NCBI GenBank assembly: GCA_944390795.1
Contig: CALXRI010000015.1
Coordinates: 1-64,000, forward strand
Length of the DNA stretch: 64,000 bases
DNA from: an uncultured Victivallales bacterium
GTDB taxonomy: Bacteria; Verrucomicrobiota; Lentisphaeria; Victivallales; UBA1829
Direction: 5' to 3'
The notes under the pieces were generated by a model. It saw nothing but the letters and a program-made list of their open reading frames with translations. It was not told the DNA's origin and did no database searches. Positions 16,926-26,267 of the stretch are shown here, piece after piece. The translations under genes and the position numbers were made by a program. How positions within the stretch are numbered: position 1 is the first letter of the stretch; every line of letters starts with the position of its first letter.

Positions 16926-19055
16926 CTATTCGTGGGCAATCATGATTTTGCGGATTTCTCCCGCGCTGGAGGCTTTCAGAATATCCGCAATGTTTTCCTT
17001 GCTGTTCAGGACGGCCGCAACCTGCGACATGAACTGGAGGAAGGGTTCGCTGGAATCCTTCGGACAGAGGGACAGAATGATGATCCTGGTGACCTCTTTG
17101 TCCGGAGCATCGAAGGAATAGCCTTCCTTTTTTATGCCGATTGCGCAGGCGAGATCCGTGACACCGTCTGTTCTTCCATGGGGAAGCGCCAGACCGCCCG
17201 GCAGACATGTGGAGACGGTATTCTCCCGTTCCAGCACGGCGGAAAGGCATTTCTCACGATCGACAAGGCGTTTGTTCCGGTCGAGAACGTCAATCAGCTC
17301 TTCAATGACGCCTTCCTTGGTCGTGGCTTTCAGTTCCGTTACAATGCAGTCGGAAAGGATGATCCGCTCGATTGGAATCATGTATTTTCCGATGTCGTTT
17401 TTATTCAGACTCTTTCCGTCGAAGAGCTGTTTGCGTATTTCCTCTGGGCGGGAGAGTTCCTTGAGCTTGTTCAGACACTGGTGAAGTTCGACGAATGTCT
17501 CATACATCACGGCCTTGATCAGAAAGACTTCATCCGGATTGGAGTCGAAAACGATCTGGCAGTCATGAAACGTCATCGCAAACACCATGTCGTTTCTCCG
17601 GAGGTGGATGATTCCGGCCTCCTTGTCAAGGGCGGAATGACGGAAGCCTTCCCTGCGGAAGTTTTCCATGACCCCCTGCAGGACAAAGTCCGCGACGACT
17701 TCGGAGGGGAAACTGAATGCGGTATGCACCGTCGACATGTCCTTGACCTCCTTCCTGACTCCCTTGCCTTTCATGCTCAGCATGATGTTGAGCAGCGGCG
17801 GCGCAACCAGTGTCGTGACCAGTGTCATGATAATGCCGACACCGAAGAGTCTGGAGTCGAGAATCGGAACCTTCTGCCCGTTGAGCGTCATCATTGTCGT
17901 AACACCGATGCCGCCGATAATCAGGGCGACTTCTCCGCGGGGAATCATTCCGGTTCCGATGCGAAGCGCGCCGAGCAGGTTGAAATTCATGAAGTATGCA
18001 GGCAGCGCGCAGCCGAGAATCTTGGCGAGAACCGCCACCGCGGAGTAGATCAGGCCGAGCGTCAGCACTTCGGTATCCGTCATAACACGGACGTCCACAA
18101 GCATGCCCATGACGACGAAGAAGACCGGCACAAGGAAATTGTAGATGGGATGCAGGTTCGACTGGATGGAAAAGGAGATATCCGTTTTGGAAAGACTCAG
18201 TCCCATGATGTACGCGCCGATAATCATGGCAAGTCCGGCCTGTTCGAACAGACCCGCGAGCAGCAGCGCCAGCCCCAGTGCGAGAATGGAAAAAGTCGCT
18301 GCGGATTTAAACCATTTCAGGAATGCGGCGATTTTGTGGGCGAGCACCAGCCCGAGCAGAGTGACGCCGAGCCAGATCCCGAAACTCTTGATGGCAATCC
18401 AGCCGATTCCGGCCCAGTCCACATGACCGCCGGCGGACGCACTGACCGTCACGATGCCCATCACGATCGCAAGGCAGATGATGCCGAGCACGTCGTCGAT
18501 CACGGCTGCGGCAAGGATTGTGACGCCCTCCGGTGAATCGATGCTCTTCTTTTCCGACAGGATGCGGGCGGTGATTCCCACGGAGGTCGCGGTGCAGAGG
18601 ATGCCGAGGAAGAGACAGCGCGGATCCATGAAGGAGGTCTTCAGCGCGATCATGCCGATCACGTCACCAAAGACAAAAGAGAAAATCACGCCGCCGAGTC
18701 CGACCACGCTTCCGACGACGGAATATTTGAAGAACATGCGCAGATCGGTTTCCAGGCCGGACATGAACAGCAGGACGATCGAACCGAGGGTTGCGATCGC
18801 ATAGAGCGGTGTGGAAACCGGCACGGAGGAGCCTGCCACCAGAGGAAACAGCCCGTTGTGAAATCCGTGCATGTCGAATCCGATTCCGCCGAGCAGATAC
18901 GGCCCGATGATGATGCCGGCGACCAGCTCGCCGAGAACCGAGGGGACTTTCAGTTTTTTCGCCAGATCGCCGAAGAAACGCGCAGCAAAGAGAATGATTC
19001 CCAACTGCAGCGTGAGGATCGCGATCTGCGCCGTCAAAGACAAACTTTCATTCAT
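16926..19055 (-). CDS. CPA2-type cation:proton antiporter with C-terminal PTS EIIA-like domain
   Basis: 709 aa. Residues about 1-410 form a Na+/H+ exchanger membrane domain with 11-13 helices (LGELVAGIIIGPYLLGG, LLFMSGLETDLR, DDVLGIICLAI with the two ion-site Asp, MIPRGEVALIIGGIG). Residues about 420-540 are a soluble linker domain. Residues about 563-709 match the fructose/nitrogen-type EIIA fold, with the phospho-acceptor His at about 626 in LALPHGRTDGV. This suggests ion exchange controlled by phosphorylation or ligand binding. The stop is followed by a strong terminator; no operon partner. Confidence 0.88.
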   Translation of the reverse strand: MNESLSLTAQIAILTLQLGIILFAARFFGDLAKKLKVPSVLGELVAGIIIGPYLLGGIGFDMHGFHNGLFPLVAGSSVPVSTPLYAIATLGSIVLLFMSGLETDLRMFFKYSVVGSVVGLGGVIFSFVFGDVIGMIALKTSFMDPRCLFLGILCTATSVGITARILSEKKSIDSPEGVTILAAAVIDDVLGIICLAIVMGIVTVSASAGGHVDWAGIGWIAIKSFGIWLGVTLLGLVLAHKIAAFLKWFKSAATFSILALGLALLLAGLFEQAGLAMIIGAYIMGLSLSKTDISFSIQSNLHPIYNFLVPVFFVVMGMLVDVRVMTDTEVLTLGLIYSAVAVLAKILGCALPAYFMNFNLLGALRIGTGMIPRGEVALIIGGIGVTTMMTLNGQKVPILDSRLFGVGIIMTLVTTLVAPPLLNIMLSMKGKGVRKEVKDMSTVHTAFSFPSEVVADFVLQGVMENFRREGFRHSALDKEAGIIHLRRNDMVFAMTFHDCQIVFDSNPDEVFLIKAVMYETFVELHQCLNKLKELSRPEEIRKQLFDGKSLNKNDIGKYMIPIERIILSDCIVTELKATTKEGVIEELIDVLDRNKRLVDREKCLSAVLERENTVSTCLPGGLALPHGRTDGVTDLACAIGIKKEGYSFDAPDKEVTRIIILSLCPKDSSEPFLQFMSQVAAVLNSKENIADILKASSAGEIRKIMIAHE

Positions 19056-19172
19056 AGGATCAACTTCTTTCCGTCAATATTGCTTGCATTCACACTTCTC
19101 CCGGGATTGTCCCGGCTTTCACTCTGAATCTATGCTTTTCCTGGCTTTCCGGACAGCTCCTTCCCTGATTGC

Positions 19173-19709
19173 TTATGATTGTATGCTTTCGTGTTTTTCC
19201 TTCAGCTTCTGCAGTCGTCTCGCTTTCAGTTTTTCGCGGAGATTCCGGTATCGGACGACCGCAAATTTGACGCCGTAATAGGTCAGCGGCGTCATAAGAA
19301 CCGTCAGAAGAAGCCCCCCGATGAAGAATGCCTCAATCAGGTCCCAGCCGATGCCGAGCAGCGAGTCCATGTCCTGCCGATGCAGAACATCCCGGAGCGC
19401 CTCCTTGACGCCGGGATAGGTCAGGTCGCTTCCCATGAGGCGGCTCCCCACATAGCACTGAAGCGGATAGATGAAGAAAATCGTGACCTGATTTGTGAGA
19501 AGCGTTCCGAACGTCGCCCCGATTTTGCTCCCTTTCAGCAGGAACGCGGCGGGAAGCGAACAGATCAGCTGGAATCCGAACGGAATCAGGCAGCCGAAAA
19601 ACATGCCGATCGCCCAGCCTCTTGCAATATATTCCGGAGAGGCTTTTTCCCGGACGATTTTCATGTAGAGAAAAAGGCATTTTCTTTTGAGCCGGTGTTT
19701 CAAAGTCAT
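19173..19709 (-). CDS. DUF2062 membrane protein
   Basis: 178 aa with two long hydrophobic regions (about 28-95 and 125-150) and a highly basic C-terminus. The family pattern is visible: ASPEYIARGWAIGMFFGCLIPFGFQ and LLTNQVTIFFIYPLQCYVGS. The function of DUF2062 is unknown; it is sometimes fused or linked to glycosyltransferases. No close operon partner here. Confidence 0.82.
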   Translation of the reverse strand: MTLKHRLKRKCLFLYMKIVREKASPEYIARGWAIGMFFGCLIPFGFQLICSLPAAFLLKGSKIGATFGTLLTNQVTIFFIYPLQCYVGSRLMGSDLTYPGVKEALRDVLHRQDMDSLLGIGWDLIEAFFIGGLLLTVLMTPLTYYGVKFAVVRYRNLREKLKARRLQKLKEKHESIQS

Positions 19710-19802
19710 CAGGCGTTCCTTGCTTTATCACGGTATTGGCATTCCGTCAGAACATGGGGGATCGGAATCGAGGCGCCGGTCGTGCCATGCTGCCGGCGCG
19801 GT

Positions 19803-20189
19803 TCAGGAAGACATGAGAGGCCCCGCTCTTGTCGGAGAAGCGGCAAATAAAAAAACACGTGTCCGGGAACAATGTTCCGTCCGGCCGGAAAACCGCGCGG
19901 GAATCGCCGCCGGAGACAATGTTCCCGGATGGGAAGGCGCACGGAACGGAATATGCTGCTGGGAAAGGCGTTTCCAGGAACAGCTGATCTGGGTAGTTCC
20001 CTCCGGCTGAATCATATCCTGCAGAAACGGATGCGAAACGGAAACTCCCGGAATGCCGACAGCAGGGGAACCCGCCCGGAGAACGGCTGGCGGGGCGGGG
20101 GCCGGATATTTCCGGGAAGGCTCCTGCCCGGCGATGGAAATTCCAGCCGCCGAACAAAGCAGCATCACTGTTAGCAGGCGCAGTCTCAT
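19803..20189 (-). CDS. Small secreted protein, unknown function
   Basis: 128 aa, no recognised family. It starts with a convincing signal peptide (MRLRLLTVMLLCSAAGISIAGQ) followed by a Pro/Ala/Ser-rich, low-complexity remainder. The coding call rests on three independent signals: GGAGACGG six bases before the ATG, a near-consensus promoter at 20221-20249, and the signal peptide. The C-terminal half could be out of true frame if there is a sequencing error. Confidence 0.5.
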   Translation of the reverse strand: MRLRLLTVMLLCSAAGISIAGQEPSRKYPAPAPPAVLRAGSPAVGIPGVSVSHPFLQDMIQPEGTTQISCSWKRLSQQHIPFRAPSHPGTLSPAAIPARFSGRTEHCSRTRVFLFAASPTRAGPLMSS

Positions 20190-20220
20190 AATATTCCGTC
20201 TCCAAAATTCTGAAGCCGTT

Positions 20221-20249
20221 ACTATACAGGAAATTTGTATTTTTTACAA
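20221..20249 (-). promoter_or_regulatory. Sigma-70 promoter for the 20189 gene
   Basis: On the minus strand: TTGTAA (20249-20244), 17-base spacer, TATAGT (20226-20221); expected start near 20214, about 25 bases before the ATG. Confidence 0.65.
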
Positions 20250-20342
20250 CCCGCCCGGCTTTTTTTTTCAAAGCTTTTTCATTGGTGCGGGCAAAGGAAC
20301 ATCCTTTCCCCGGGGAAAGCATTGAAAAAAAATGGTTGCCGA

Positions 20343-20370
20343 TTGTATTTTTCCTCAGTTCCGCTATATT
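20343..20370 (+). promoter_or_regulatory. Candidate promoter for the kinase at 20402
   Basis: TTGTAT (20343-20348), 16-base spacer, TATATT (20365-20370), about 30 bases before the kinase start. Confidence 0.55.
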
Positions 20371-20401
20371 GACTTGAAGATGACAGGGGGAGCAGAAGCG
20401 T

Positions 20402-22102
20402 ATGAAAATTATCTGTCCGCACTGTAAACGCGTTACGGAACTGGAACATGTTTCTCATGGATGCAACGTGGAATGCGTCTGTTCCCGGGAATTCAAGGTG
20501 GATGATTCCAGCATTCTTGAGGAATATTCCGAAATCGACAGTATCATTCCCGAACGGATCGGACAGTATGAAATCACGGAATTCATCGGTTACGGCGGCA
20601 TGGGGAAGCTCTACAAGGGAATCCATCCGAATCTGGGGATTCCGGTCGCGCTCAAGGCGCTCCGCATGGAATACGTGACGGACAAGGCTTCCTGCGAGCG
20701 TTTTCTCAAGTCTGCCAGAATCTGCGCAAAACTGAACCATCCGAATATCGTCCGGGTTTACGACTGCGGCTATGACAAGGACAATGTGTACCTCGTCATG
20801 GAATTCATCAGCGGAGGCAGCGCGCAGGATCTGCTGGAGCGCGAGGGGGCGCTCGACCAGCATCGTGCCGCACAGATCGCCCATGACGTCTGTCTCGGGC
20901 TCATGGCCGCCGAATATCATGGAATCGTGCATCGGGACATCAAGCCGGAAAACATCATGTTCGCGGATGACGGCACCGTGAAAGTGCTGGACATGGGTCT
21001 TGCCAAAATCAGCGGGGATCCGCGCATCAGCTCCTATTCCCCGACCATTTCCTTCACCTCGCTGGGCACGGAACAGTACATGCCGCCGGAACAGGCCATC
21101 GATGCAAGCTCCTGCGATTCCAGAGCCGATGTTTATTCCCTGGGAATCACCCTGTACCAGCTCTGTACGGGCAGACTTCCCTTTGAGTCGAACAATCCGC
21201 AGGAACTCCGGAGAATGCATGCGCTGGAACCGCCGCGGCCTCCGCGCGAACTCAGGCCTGATCTGCATCCGGATCTGGAATACATCATTCTGAAATGCAT
21301 CCGGAAAAACAGGGACGACCGTTACCAGTCGATCGATGAACTGGAACTGGATCTGGACGCGTTTCTCGAAAGCCGTATCCTGCCGTCCAAACTCGTCTAT
21401 GACACCAGGGGGCAGTCCGTCTCTTTTTTTCAGCGCCTGGAACATGTCAGATGGAGATATGCCTTGCTTTTTCTCGGCGCGGCCGCCCTTCTTTCCATCT
21501 CCACATTCTACTGTTTTTTCAGTTGTCTCAGGGAGTGGAAACGGGCGAACTCCAATCTGCAGACCGCCGTGCAGATGCGCAATGAGCGTGACCGCCTGCA
21601 TGTCCGGCAGATGTTATCCTCAATCGCGCCGATGGTTTTTTCCGGACATTTTTCAATGGCGTTTGAATATTACAGTTTGCGCAACGGCAGAGAACTTCTC
21701 CCGGAACTGGAAAATGTGTTTTCCGCCCTGCAGGACATTCCCTATTTCTTTGCAAGGCAATGGAGGAAACAAATCGGCAAAACCGCTGTGCTTTCCTTCC
21801 GGAAAGATCCCTCCAGACGACTTACGCTGCATATCAATGATGTCATCGGGAATACGGTTTATGCCACAGACACGAAGACGCGCCAGGCTTATTCCTTTAC
21901 CGTTCACGATCTGGTTCCGGAAGACCAGCGCCGCTGTCTGCGCGGAGTCAATCCGATTGCCCTTTCCGCCTGGCTTGGGCGCGAGTACGCATCATGCGGC
22001 CGGAGGAAGGAGGCGGAAGCTGTGTTCAAATCTCTGGATCTCTTCGGGGAATATCTGATTCAGGAGATGAAAAGAGACGGCGAAGCTGGGAAAACTCCCT
22101 GA
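20402..22102 (+). CDS. Transmembrane Ser/Thr protein kinase with N-terminal zinc-ribbon-like motif
   Basis: 566 aa. Residues 5-27 hold CPHC and CNVECVC, a short zinc-ribbon-like element. The kinase domain (about 56-320) has the glycine loop GYGGMG (63-68), VALK with the ATP lysine at 85, HRDIKPEN with the catalytic Asp at 179, and DMG (197) in place of DFG. The alpha-C glutamate usual in REAR-type sequences reads KSAR, so Ser104 is where Glu is expected. One membrane helix (about 353-375) leads to a 190-residue outer domain of unknown fold. GGGGGAG precedes the start. It converges on the LacI-family gene. Confidence 0.9.
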   Translation: MKIICPHCKRVTELEHVSHGCNVECVCSREFKVDDSSILEEYSEIDSIIPERIGQYEITEFIGYGGMGKLYKGIHPNLGIPVALKALRMEYVTDKASCERFLKSARICAKLNHPNIVRVYDCGYDKDNVYLVMEFISGGSAQDLLEREGALDQHRAAQIAHDVCLGLMAAEYHGIVHRDIKPENIMFADDGTVKVLDMGLAKISGDPRISSYSPTISFTSLGTEQYMPPEQAIDASSCDSRADVYSLGITLYQLCTGRLPFESNNPQELRRMHALEPPRPPRELRPDLHPDLEYIILKCIRKNRDDRYQSIDELELDLDAFLESRILPSKLVYDTRGQSVSFFQRLEHVRWRYALLFLGAAALLSISTFYCFFSCLREWKRANSNLQTAVQMRNERDRLHVRQMLSSIAPMVFSGHFSMAFEYYSLRNGRELLPELENVFSALQDIPYFFARQWRKQIGKTAVLSFRKDPSRRLTLHINDVIGNTVYATDTKTRQAYSFTVHDLVPEDQRRCLRGVNPIALSAWLGREYASCGRRKEAEAVFKSLDLFGEYLIQEMKRDGEAGKTP

Positions 22103-22105
22103 ATC

Positions 22106-22119
22106 CGGGAACGTTCCCG
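22106..22119. other. 14-bp perfect palindrome between convergent genes
   Basis: CGGGAACGTTCCCG lies between the kinase stop and the LacI-family stop. It may form the stem of a weak two-way terminator, though no T-run follows. The central CG also resembles LacI-type operators, but the position (3' of both genes) makes this less likely. Confidence 0.4.
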
Positions 22120-22129
22120 CGGATTTCCG

Positions 22130-23104
22130 TCAACAGCGGTTCCTGCCCCGGATTTCAACGATTTCAGTCGGTGGAATTTCCAGAATCCGCTTTTCCGCCT
22201 GTTTTCCCTGAAGCATCTTCAGAATGAGTTCCGCGCAGGTTCTTCCGATTGCGGGAAAATCCTGCAGACAGAGAAAAATCCGGTCGTAGAAGTCAGGCGG
22301 ATAGTTGTCCCAGGGATCGAACATGGCGCCGATGCAGCGTTTTATTTCCGGGATGCCGGCAAGAAGACCGGGCAGGCCGGAAGGAATCCATGGAGAATCG
22401 GCGAACACTGCCAGTGTCCGGATTTTCCGGCGCCGCACAAACGACCGGACGGCGCCGGGATTGTCCGTCCATGGAATGTTCCGTTCCGAAAGGAGGCGGC
22501 TTGCCCAGAGAAAACGTGAACGGCCCACCGTGTTGTGCGCGGACTGATAGAGCAGGGCGCCGTCCGCTTCTTCCCGCAGCACACACTCCATGAGTCCGCG
22601 GATCGAGCGTTCGGCATCGGTCGTGACCGCCGGACGGTTCACCGCTTCCAGCCAGCGGTCCACGAAACAAAGCGGCATATGCAGACAATTCAAACGGGCG
22701 GTCAGTTCCGAGTCGAACAATTCTTCGGACGGCGGAATTATGACGGCCGCATCGCAGATTTTCTGTTCCAGTTTCGCAACGCAGTCCGACAGCGACCGGC
22801 GCGTTCCGTTGTGGAGCAGGATCATCAGCGTGTAGCCGTTTGCCGCCAGCGTCTCATTCATGGCGGCCGCCGGAAGGTGCTGATGACGGCTTTCCGGCGA
22901 ACTCATAATCAGAGTGACAAGTCCCGTTTTTCCGGCGGCAAGATTGCGTGCGGCGAAATTCATGACATAACCGAGTTCTTCCGCGGCGCGGTTCACCCGC
23001 AGCACGGTCGGCTCCGAGATGCGCGGATCACGGCGCAGCGCCCGTGAAACCGTGGAGGCGTTGAGTCCCGTCAGCTTTGCAATATCGTGAATCGTCACAC
23101 TCAT
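22130..23104 (-). CDS. LacI-family transcriptional repressor of the mannosidase operon
   Basis: 324 aa. The N-terminal helix-turn-helix is typical (TIHDIAKLTGLNASTVSRALR, then the hinge helix region NFAARNLAAGKTGLV), followed by a periplasmic-binding-protein-like sensor domain. The start at 23104 puts the DNA-binding domain at the N-terminus. The gene is 4 bases downstream of the GH38 gene in the same operon. A perfect palindrome of LacI type lies upstream of GH38 (26213), so this protein very likely represses its own operon, with a mannose-containing sugar as probable inducer. Confidence 0.9.
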   Translation of the reverse strand: MSVTIHDIAKLTGLNASTVSRALRRDPRISEPTVLRVNRAAEELGYVMNFAARNLAAGKTGLVTLIMSSPESRHQHLPAAAMNETLAANGYTLMILLHNGTRRSLSDCVAKLEQKICDAAVIIPPSEELFDSELTARLNCLHMPLCFVDRWLEAVNRPAVTTDAERSIRGLMECVLREEADGALLYQSAHNTVGRSRFLWASRLLSERNIPWTDNPGAVRSFVRRRKIRTLAVFADSPWIPSGLPGLLAGIPEIKRCIGAMFDPWDNYPPDFYDRIFLCLQDFPAIGRTCAELILKMLQGKQAEKRILEIPPTEIVEIRGRNRC

Positions 23105-23108
23105 CTCT

Positions 23109-26100
23109 TCACCTGATTCTGAAAGTCCGGATCTCAAACGGTTTCAGTTTCAGCCGGTATCCGCCGTTTCCGCCTTTCATTTCCGGACCCTCCTCCCATT
23201 CGATGAGATTGGTTTGCGAAAGCGAGGCATGCTTGTCGCGCAGGATGAGAACCCCTTCGGATTCCTCTCCTTTTGTTTCGACGATCCGGACAATCAGGCT
23301 TGCCTCCTTTTCCGCCTTCTTGACGACTTCCAGGGAAAGCCCTTCGGATTCCAGACGGCAGACGGGCTTCGCGCCGTCCGCCTCGCATCCGTCAAACAGG
23401 AGCGGCGCGCGGTTGAGCGCGGCGGCTTCCGCCTGAACAGGGGATTCGTTCAGAGAGCCGTTGTGCGGCAGGAAACTGTAGGCGAATTCATGATGTCCCA
23501 TGTCCGCATCAAAATCCGGATATTTCGGCGCACGGAGCAGCGCGAGATCCAGCACGCCCTCCTTGACCTTGTACCCGTATTTGCAGTCGTTGAGAAGCGC
23601 GGCGCCGTAATGTGCGTCCGAAAGGTCCGCATAGCGCTGGCCTGCGGTCTCGAACTTTGCAACATCCCAGCTGGTGTTGTCGTGCGTGGCGCGGCGGAGT
23701 GTTCCATACTGGATGTCGAAAGCCGCCTCTGCCGCATGAATTTCCACGGGAAACGCGACCCGGAGAAGCCGGTGCGCCTCGTGCCACTCGACCTCTGTCA
23801 TGAAGTCCAGACGCTTGGAATCGTGCGTGAGAACGACAGTCTGGCGAAGCCGTGATTTCTTCCCGAAATCATACGTGAACTCCAGCGTTGACAGGACCTT
23901 TCCCGCGAGAGAGCGGACGGGGTTTCCCGCGTGAAGCGTCTCCACAAGCTCTCTGGTGTAATAGAGGTCGATGTCCCAGGCGTCGTAACTGTTCGGGCGG
24001 TCGTGATAGAGCGAGAGCACATTGCCGGGAGCGGAGAGCACTTCCCGCCGCATCTCCTTGTCAAAGGCTTTCAGAAGCGTGCCGTCCGCTGCGAACTCGT
24101 AACGGATCAGATCATTTTCCAGAACGGTGTTCCCGCCTGCCTTGGCAGAGGCCTTCCGGCATTTCGCCCCTTTCCGCAGTGTCGTGAAGGAGGTGCCAGG
24201 CAGTGTCACGGAAGCATACACATGCCCGTTGAATTCCTGTGTCGGGACCGCATTTCCTGAACTGTCGGTCACACGACAGGCGCTCCAGGATGCGGGCAGT
24301 TCCACAGCTCCCCGCCAGACGCCGGAAAGCGAATTGACCAGCACCAGCGATCCGGAACATTTCCGGAAGAGACATGCCGCCGTTTCCGTCAGAATTTTCC
24401 GGCAGGACCTTGCGATTTCCGCATGTTCCTTCTCCGTGGTTTCGTAAACAAGGCGGATCGATGAACCCGGAATGATGTCGTGGAACTGATTCAGAAGCAG
24501 TTTCTTCCAGTTTCCGTCGAGTTCCGCGGCCGGATATTTCTCCAGCGGAAGATGGGAAGTCAGGAACTCCGTGGCGGAAAGAAGCTGTTCGTTTTTTCTG
24601 TTCCAGCGCTTCGTGCGCGCCTGCGTCGTCAGCGTGCCGCGGTGGAATTCCAGATAGAGTTCCCCGACCCATTTTTCCAGGCGGCTGCGGTCTTTTTCCA
24701 GATCCCGGAAGAACGCATCCGCGCGGCGGCATGCGATTTTCGGAGTGAATTCCAGATTTTTCTGCCGTTCGATGTATTCCAGATGTTCGGGCGCCGGTCC
24801 TCCTCCGCCGTCGCCGACCCCGAAAAGGGAGAGAAACTTGTCAAGGAATCCGTTTTCCCGGAAGCGGTTTGCCGCCGCGGCATATCCGTCGGGCAGGGCA
24901 TTGGAATTGTAGTTGTTTTCCGGCGGGAAATGAGTCAGAACCTCGCTTCCGTCAATGCCGACCCAGCGGAAGGTGTTGTGCGGGAACGTGTTGATCTGGC
25001 TCCAGGAAAGTTTCTGCGTCAGGAAAAAGTCGCATCCGGATTTGCGGATGATCTGCGGCATCGCGGCGGAGTAGCCGAACACGTCCGGCAGCCAGAGGTT
25101 CTTCACATCGAAGCCGAATTCGTCCATGAAGAAATTCTTGCCGTGGAGAAACTGGCGCACCATGGATTCCCCGCTGATGATATTGCAGTCGGCCTCCACC
25201 CACATTCCCCCCTGGGGTTCCCAGCGGCCCGCCTTCACCTGTTCCCGGATCTTCGCATAGAGTTCCGGATAGCTGTCTTTGACGAACTGATAAAGCTGCG
25301 GCTGCGAGGCGCCGAAGATGTAGTCCGGATACAGCTCCATCAGCCGGAGCTGGTTCGAGAAGGTCCGCGCGGCTTTGCGGATGCTCTCCCGGACCGGCCA
25401 GAGCCAGCCGACATCGATATGCGCATGTCCGACCGCATAGACGTGCAATGCGGACGCGGCCGCCGGATGGGAGAGAATTTCCCTGAGTTCTGCGCGTGCG
25501 CATGCGGCGTTTTCCGCATTGTCCCGGTAAGCGCAGACCGCGTTGTTGAGCGCATGGAGAATCTTCATGGCGCGATAGTCGTTTTCCGGAATCGCGCATA
25601 ACGCGCGGTAGAGCACCTTGACATCGTTCAGAAGCTGCCAGACCTCCCGGTTGAAGAGGGCCAGACGCATGGAATTCGCATATGCCTCGAAATGCCCGTA
25701 CGGACGGGAGGTGTCCGGGCGCGGTTCCGTGTCCAGATGGACGCCGAACAGAAGATTTGCCGCCGCTTCCACCCAGAGGTCCAGATGCTCCCCCCCCTCG
25801 GCCGTCTTCGGGAAGACATAACGCTCCCGCACAAACAAAGTGTCGAATGCCGATCCGGCGGAAAACGCATACACCGGAACGCCCTGCGCGTCAAACAGCA
25901 TGGATTCTCCGGAAAGATTGAGGTGCAGCGCGATTTCCCGGCCTTTCCAGGCTTTCGGGACAACGCCCTGCATGTGAAACCATGCGCTTTCCCATTCATG
26001 TCCCCAGAGTTCTCCCTCCCCGATCTTTTTATAACGGAGTTTCCGGCGGTCCCTGAATTTCACCGGCTCTCTGCTGACGGCGTATTCCGCCTGAAGCGGA

Positions 26101-26186
26101 ACGGTCTCCGCGTAAAGATCCTCCCGGATCCGGCTGATGAATTTTTCGATGTGGCCCTTATGAATTCCGTATATCTTCTCATGCAT
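23109..26186 (-). CDS. Alpha-mannosidase, glycoside hydrolase family 38
   Basis: 1025 aa, cytoplasmic (no signal peptide), normal length for bacterial GH38. The order is an N-terminal beta domain (about 1-240), catalytic barrel with the zinc site GHAHIDVGWLWP (His254, His256, Asp258) and nucleophile Asp368 in LWLPDVFGYSAAMPQI, the middle helical domain with NQFHDIIPGSS (a zinc His), and the C-terminal beta-sandwich domains (NSYDAWDIDLYY). It releases terminal alpha-mannose, likely from imported oligosaccharides. AAAGGA precedes the ATG by seven bases. Controlled by the LacI-type gene that follows it. Confidence 0.95.
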   Translation of the reverse strand: MHEKIYGIHKGHIEKFISRIREDLYAETVPLQAEYAVSREPVKFRDRRKLRYKKIGEGELWGHEWESAWFHMQGVVPKAWKGREIALHLNLSGESMLFDAQGVPVYAFSAGSAFDTLFVRERYVFPKTAEGGEHLDLWVEAAANLLFGVHLDTEPRPDTSRPYGHFEAYANSMRLALFNREVWQLLNDVKVLYRALCAIPENDYRAMKILHALNNAVCAYRDNAENAACARAELREILSHPAAASALHVYAVGHAHIDVGWLWPVRESIRKAARTFSNQLRLMELYPDYIFGASQPQLYQFVKDSYPELYAKIREQVKAGRWEPQGGMWVEADCNIISGESMVRQFLHGKNFFMDEFGFDVKNLWLPDVFGYSAAMPQIIRKSGCDFFLTQKLSWSQINTFPHNTFRWVGIDGSEVLTHFPPENNYNSNALPDGYAAAANRFRENGFLDKFLSLFGVGDGGGGPAPEHLEYIERQKNLEFTPKIACRRADAFFRDLEKDRSRLEKWVGELYLEFHRGTLTTQARTKRWNRKNEQLLSATEFLTSHLPLEKYPAAELDGNWKKLLLNQFHDIIPGSSIRLVYETTEKEHAEIARSCRKILTETAACLFRKCSGSLVLVNSLSGVWRGAVELPASWSACRVTDSSGNAVPTQEFNGHVYASVTLPGTSFTTLRKGAKCRKASAKAGGNTVLENDLIRYEFAADGTLLKAFDKEMRREVLSAPGNVLSLYHDRPNSYDAWDIDLYYTRELVETLHAGNPVRSLAGKVLSTLEFTYDFGKKSRLRQTVVLTHDSKRLDFMTEVEWHEAHRLLRVAFPVEIHAAEAAFDIQYGTLRRATHDNTSWDVAKFETAGQRYADLSDAHYGAALLNDCKYGYKVKEGVLDLALLRAPKYPDFDADMGHHEFAYSFLPHNGSLNESPVQAEAAALNRAPLLFDGCEADGAKPVCRLESEGLSLEVVKKAEKEASLIVRIVETKGEESEGVLILRDKHASLSQTNLIEWEEGPEMKGGNGGYRLKLKPFEIRTFRIR

Positions 26187-26212
26187 AAAGACATCCTTTC
26201 ATGATAGCATAA

Positions 26213-26234
26213 TTAATGCAACCGGTTGCATTAA
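26213..26234. promoter_or_regulatory. LacI-family operator upstream of GH38
   Basis: A perfect 22-bp palindrome with arms TTAATGCAACC / GGTTGCATTAA and a central CG step, as in LacI/GalR operators. It ends 27 bases before the GH38 start and covers the start site predicted from the promoter at 26240-26267, so binding should block initiation. Confidence 0.85.
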
Positions 26235-26239
26235 AAACT

Positions 26240-26267
26240 AATATGCATGATGACAGAGAAAAAGCAA
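26240..26267 (-). promoter_or_regulatory. Candidate promoter of the GH38-lacI operon
   Basis: On the minus strand: TTGCTT (26267-26262), 16-base spacer, CATATT (26245-26240). The predicted start, near 26233, falls in the operator. Confidence 0.5.

Noticed and set aside
22106-22119. Palindrome as a second LacI operator
   Set aside because: It lies between two gene ends with no promoter and does not resemble the GH38 operator.
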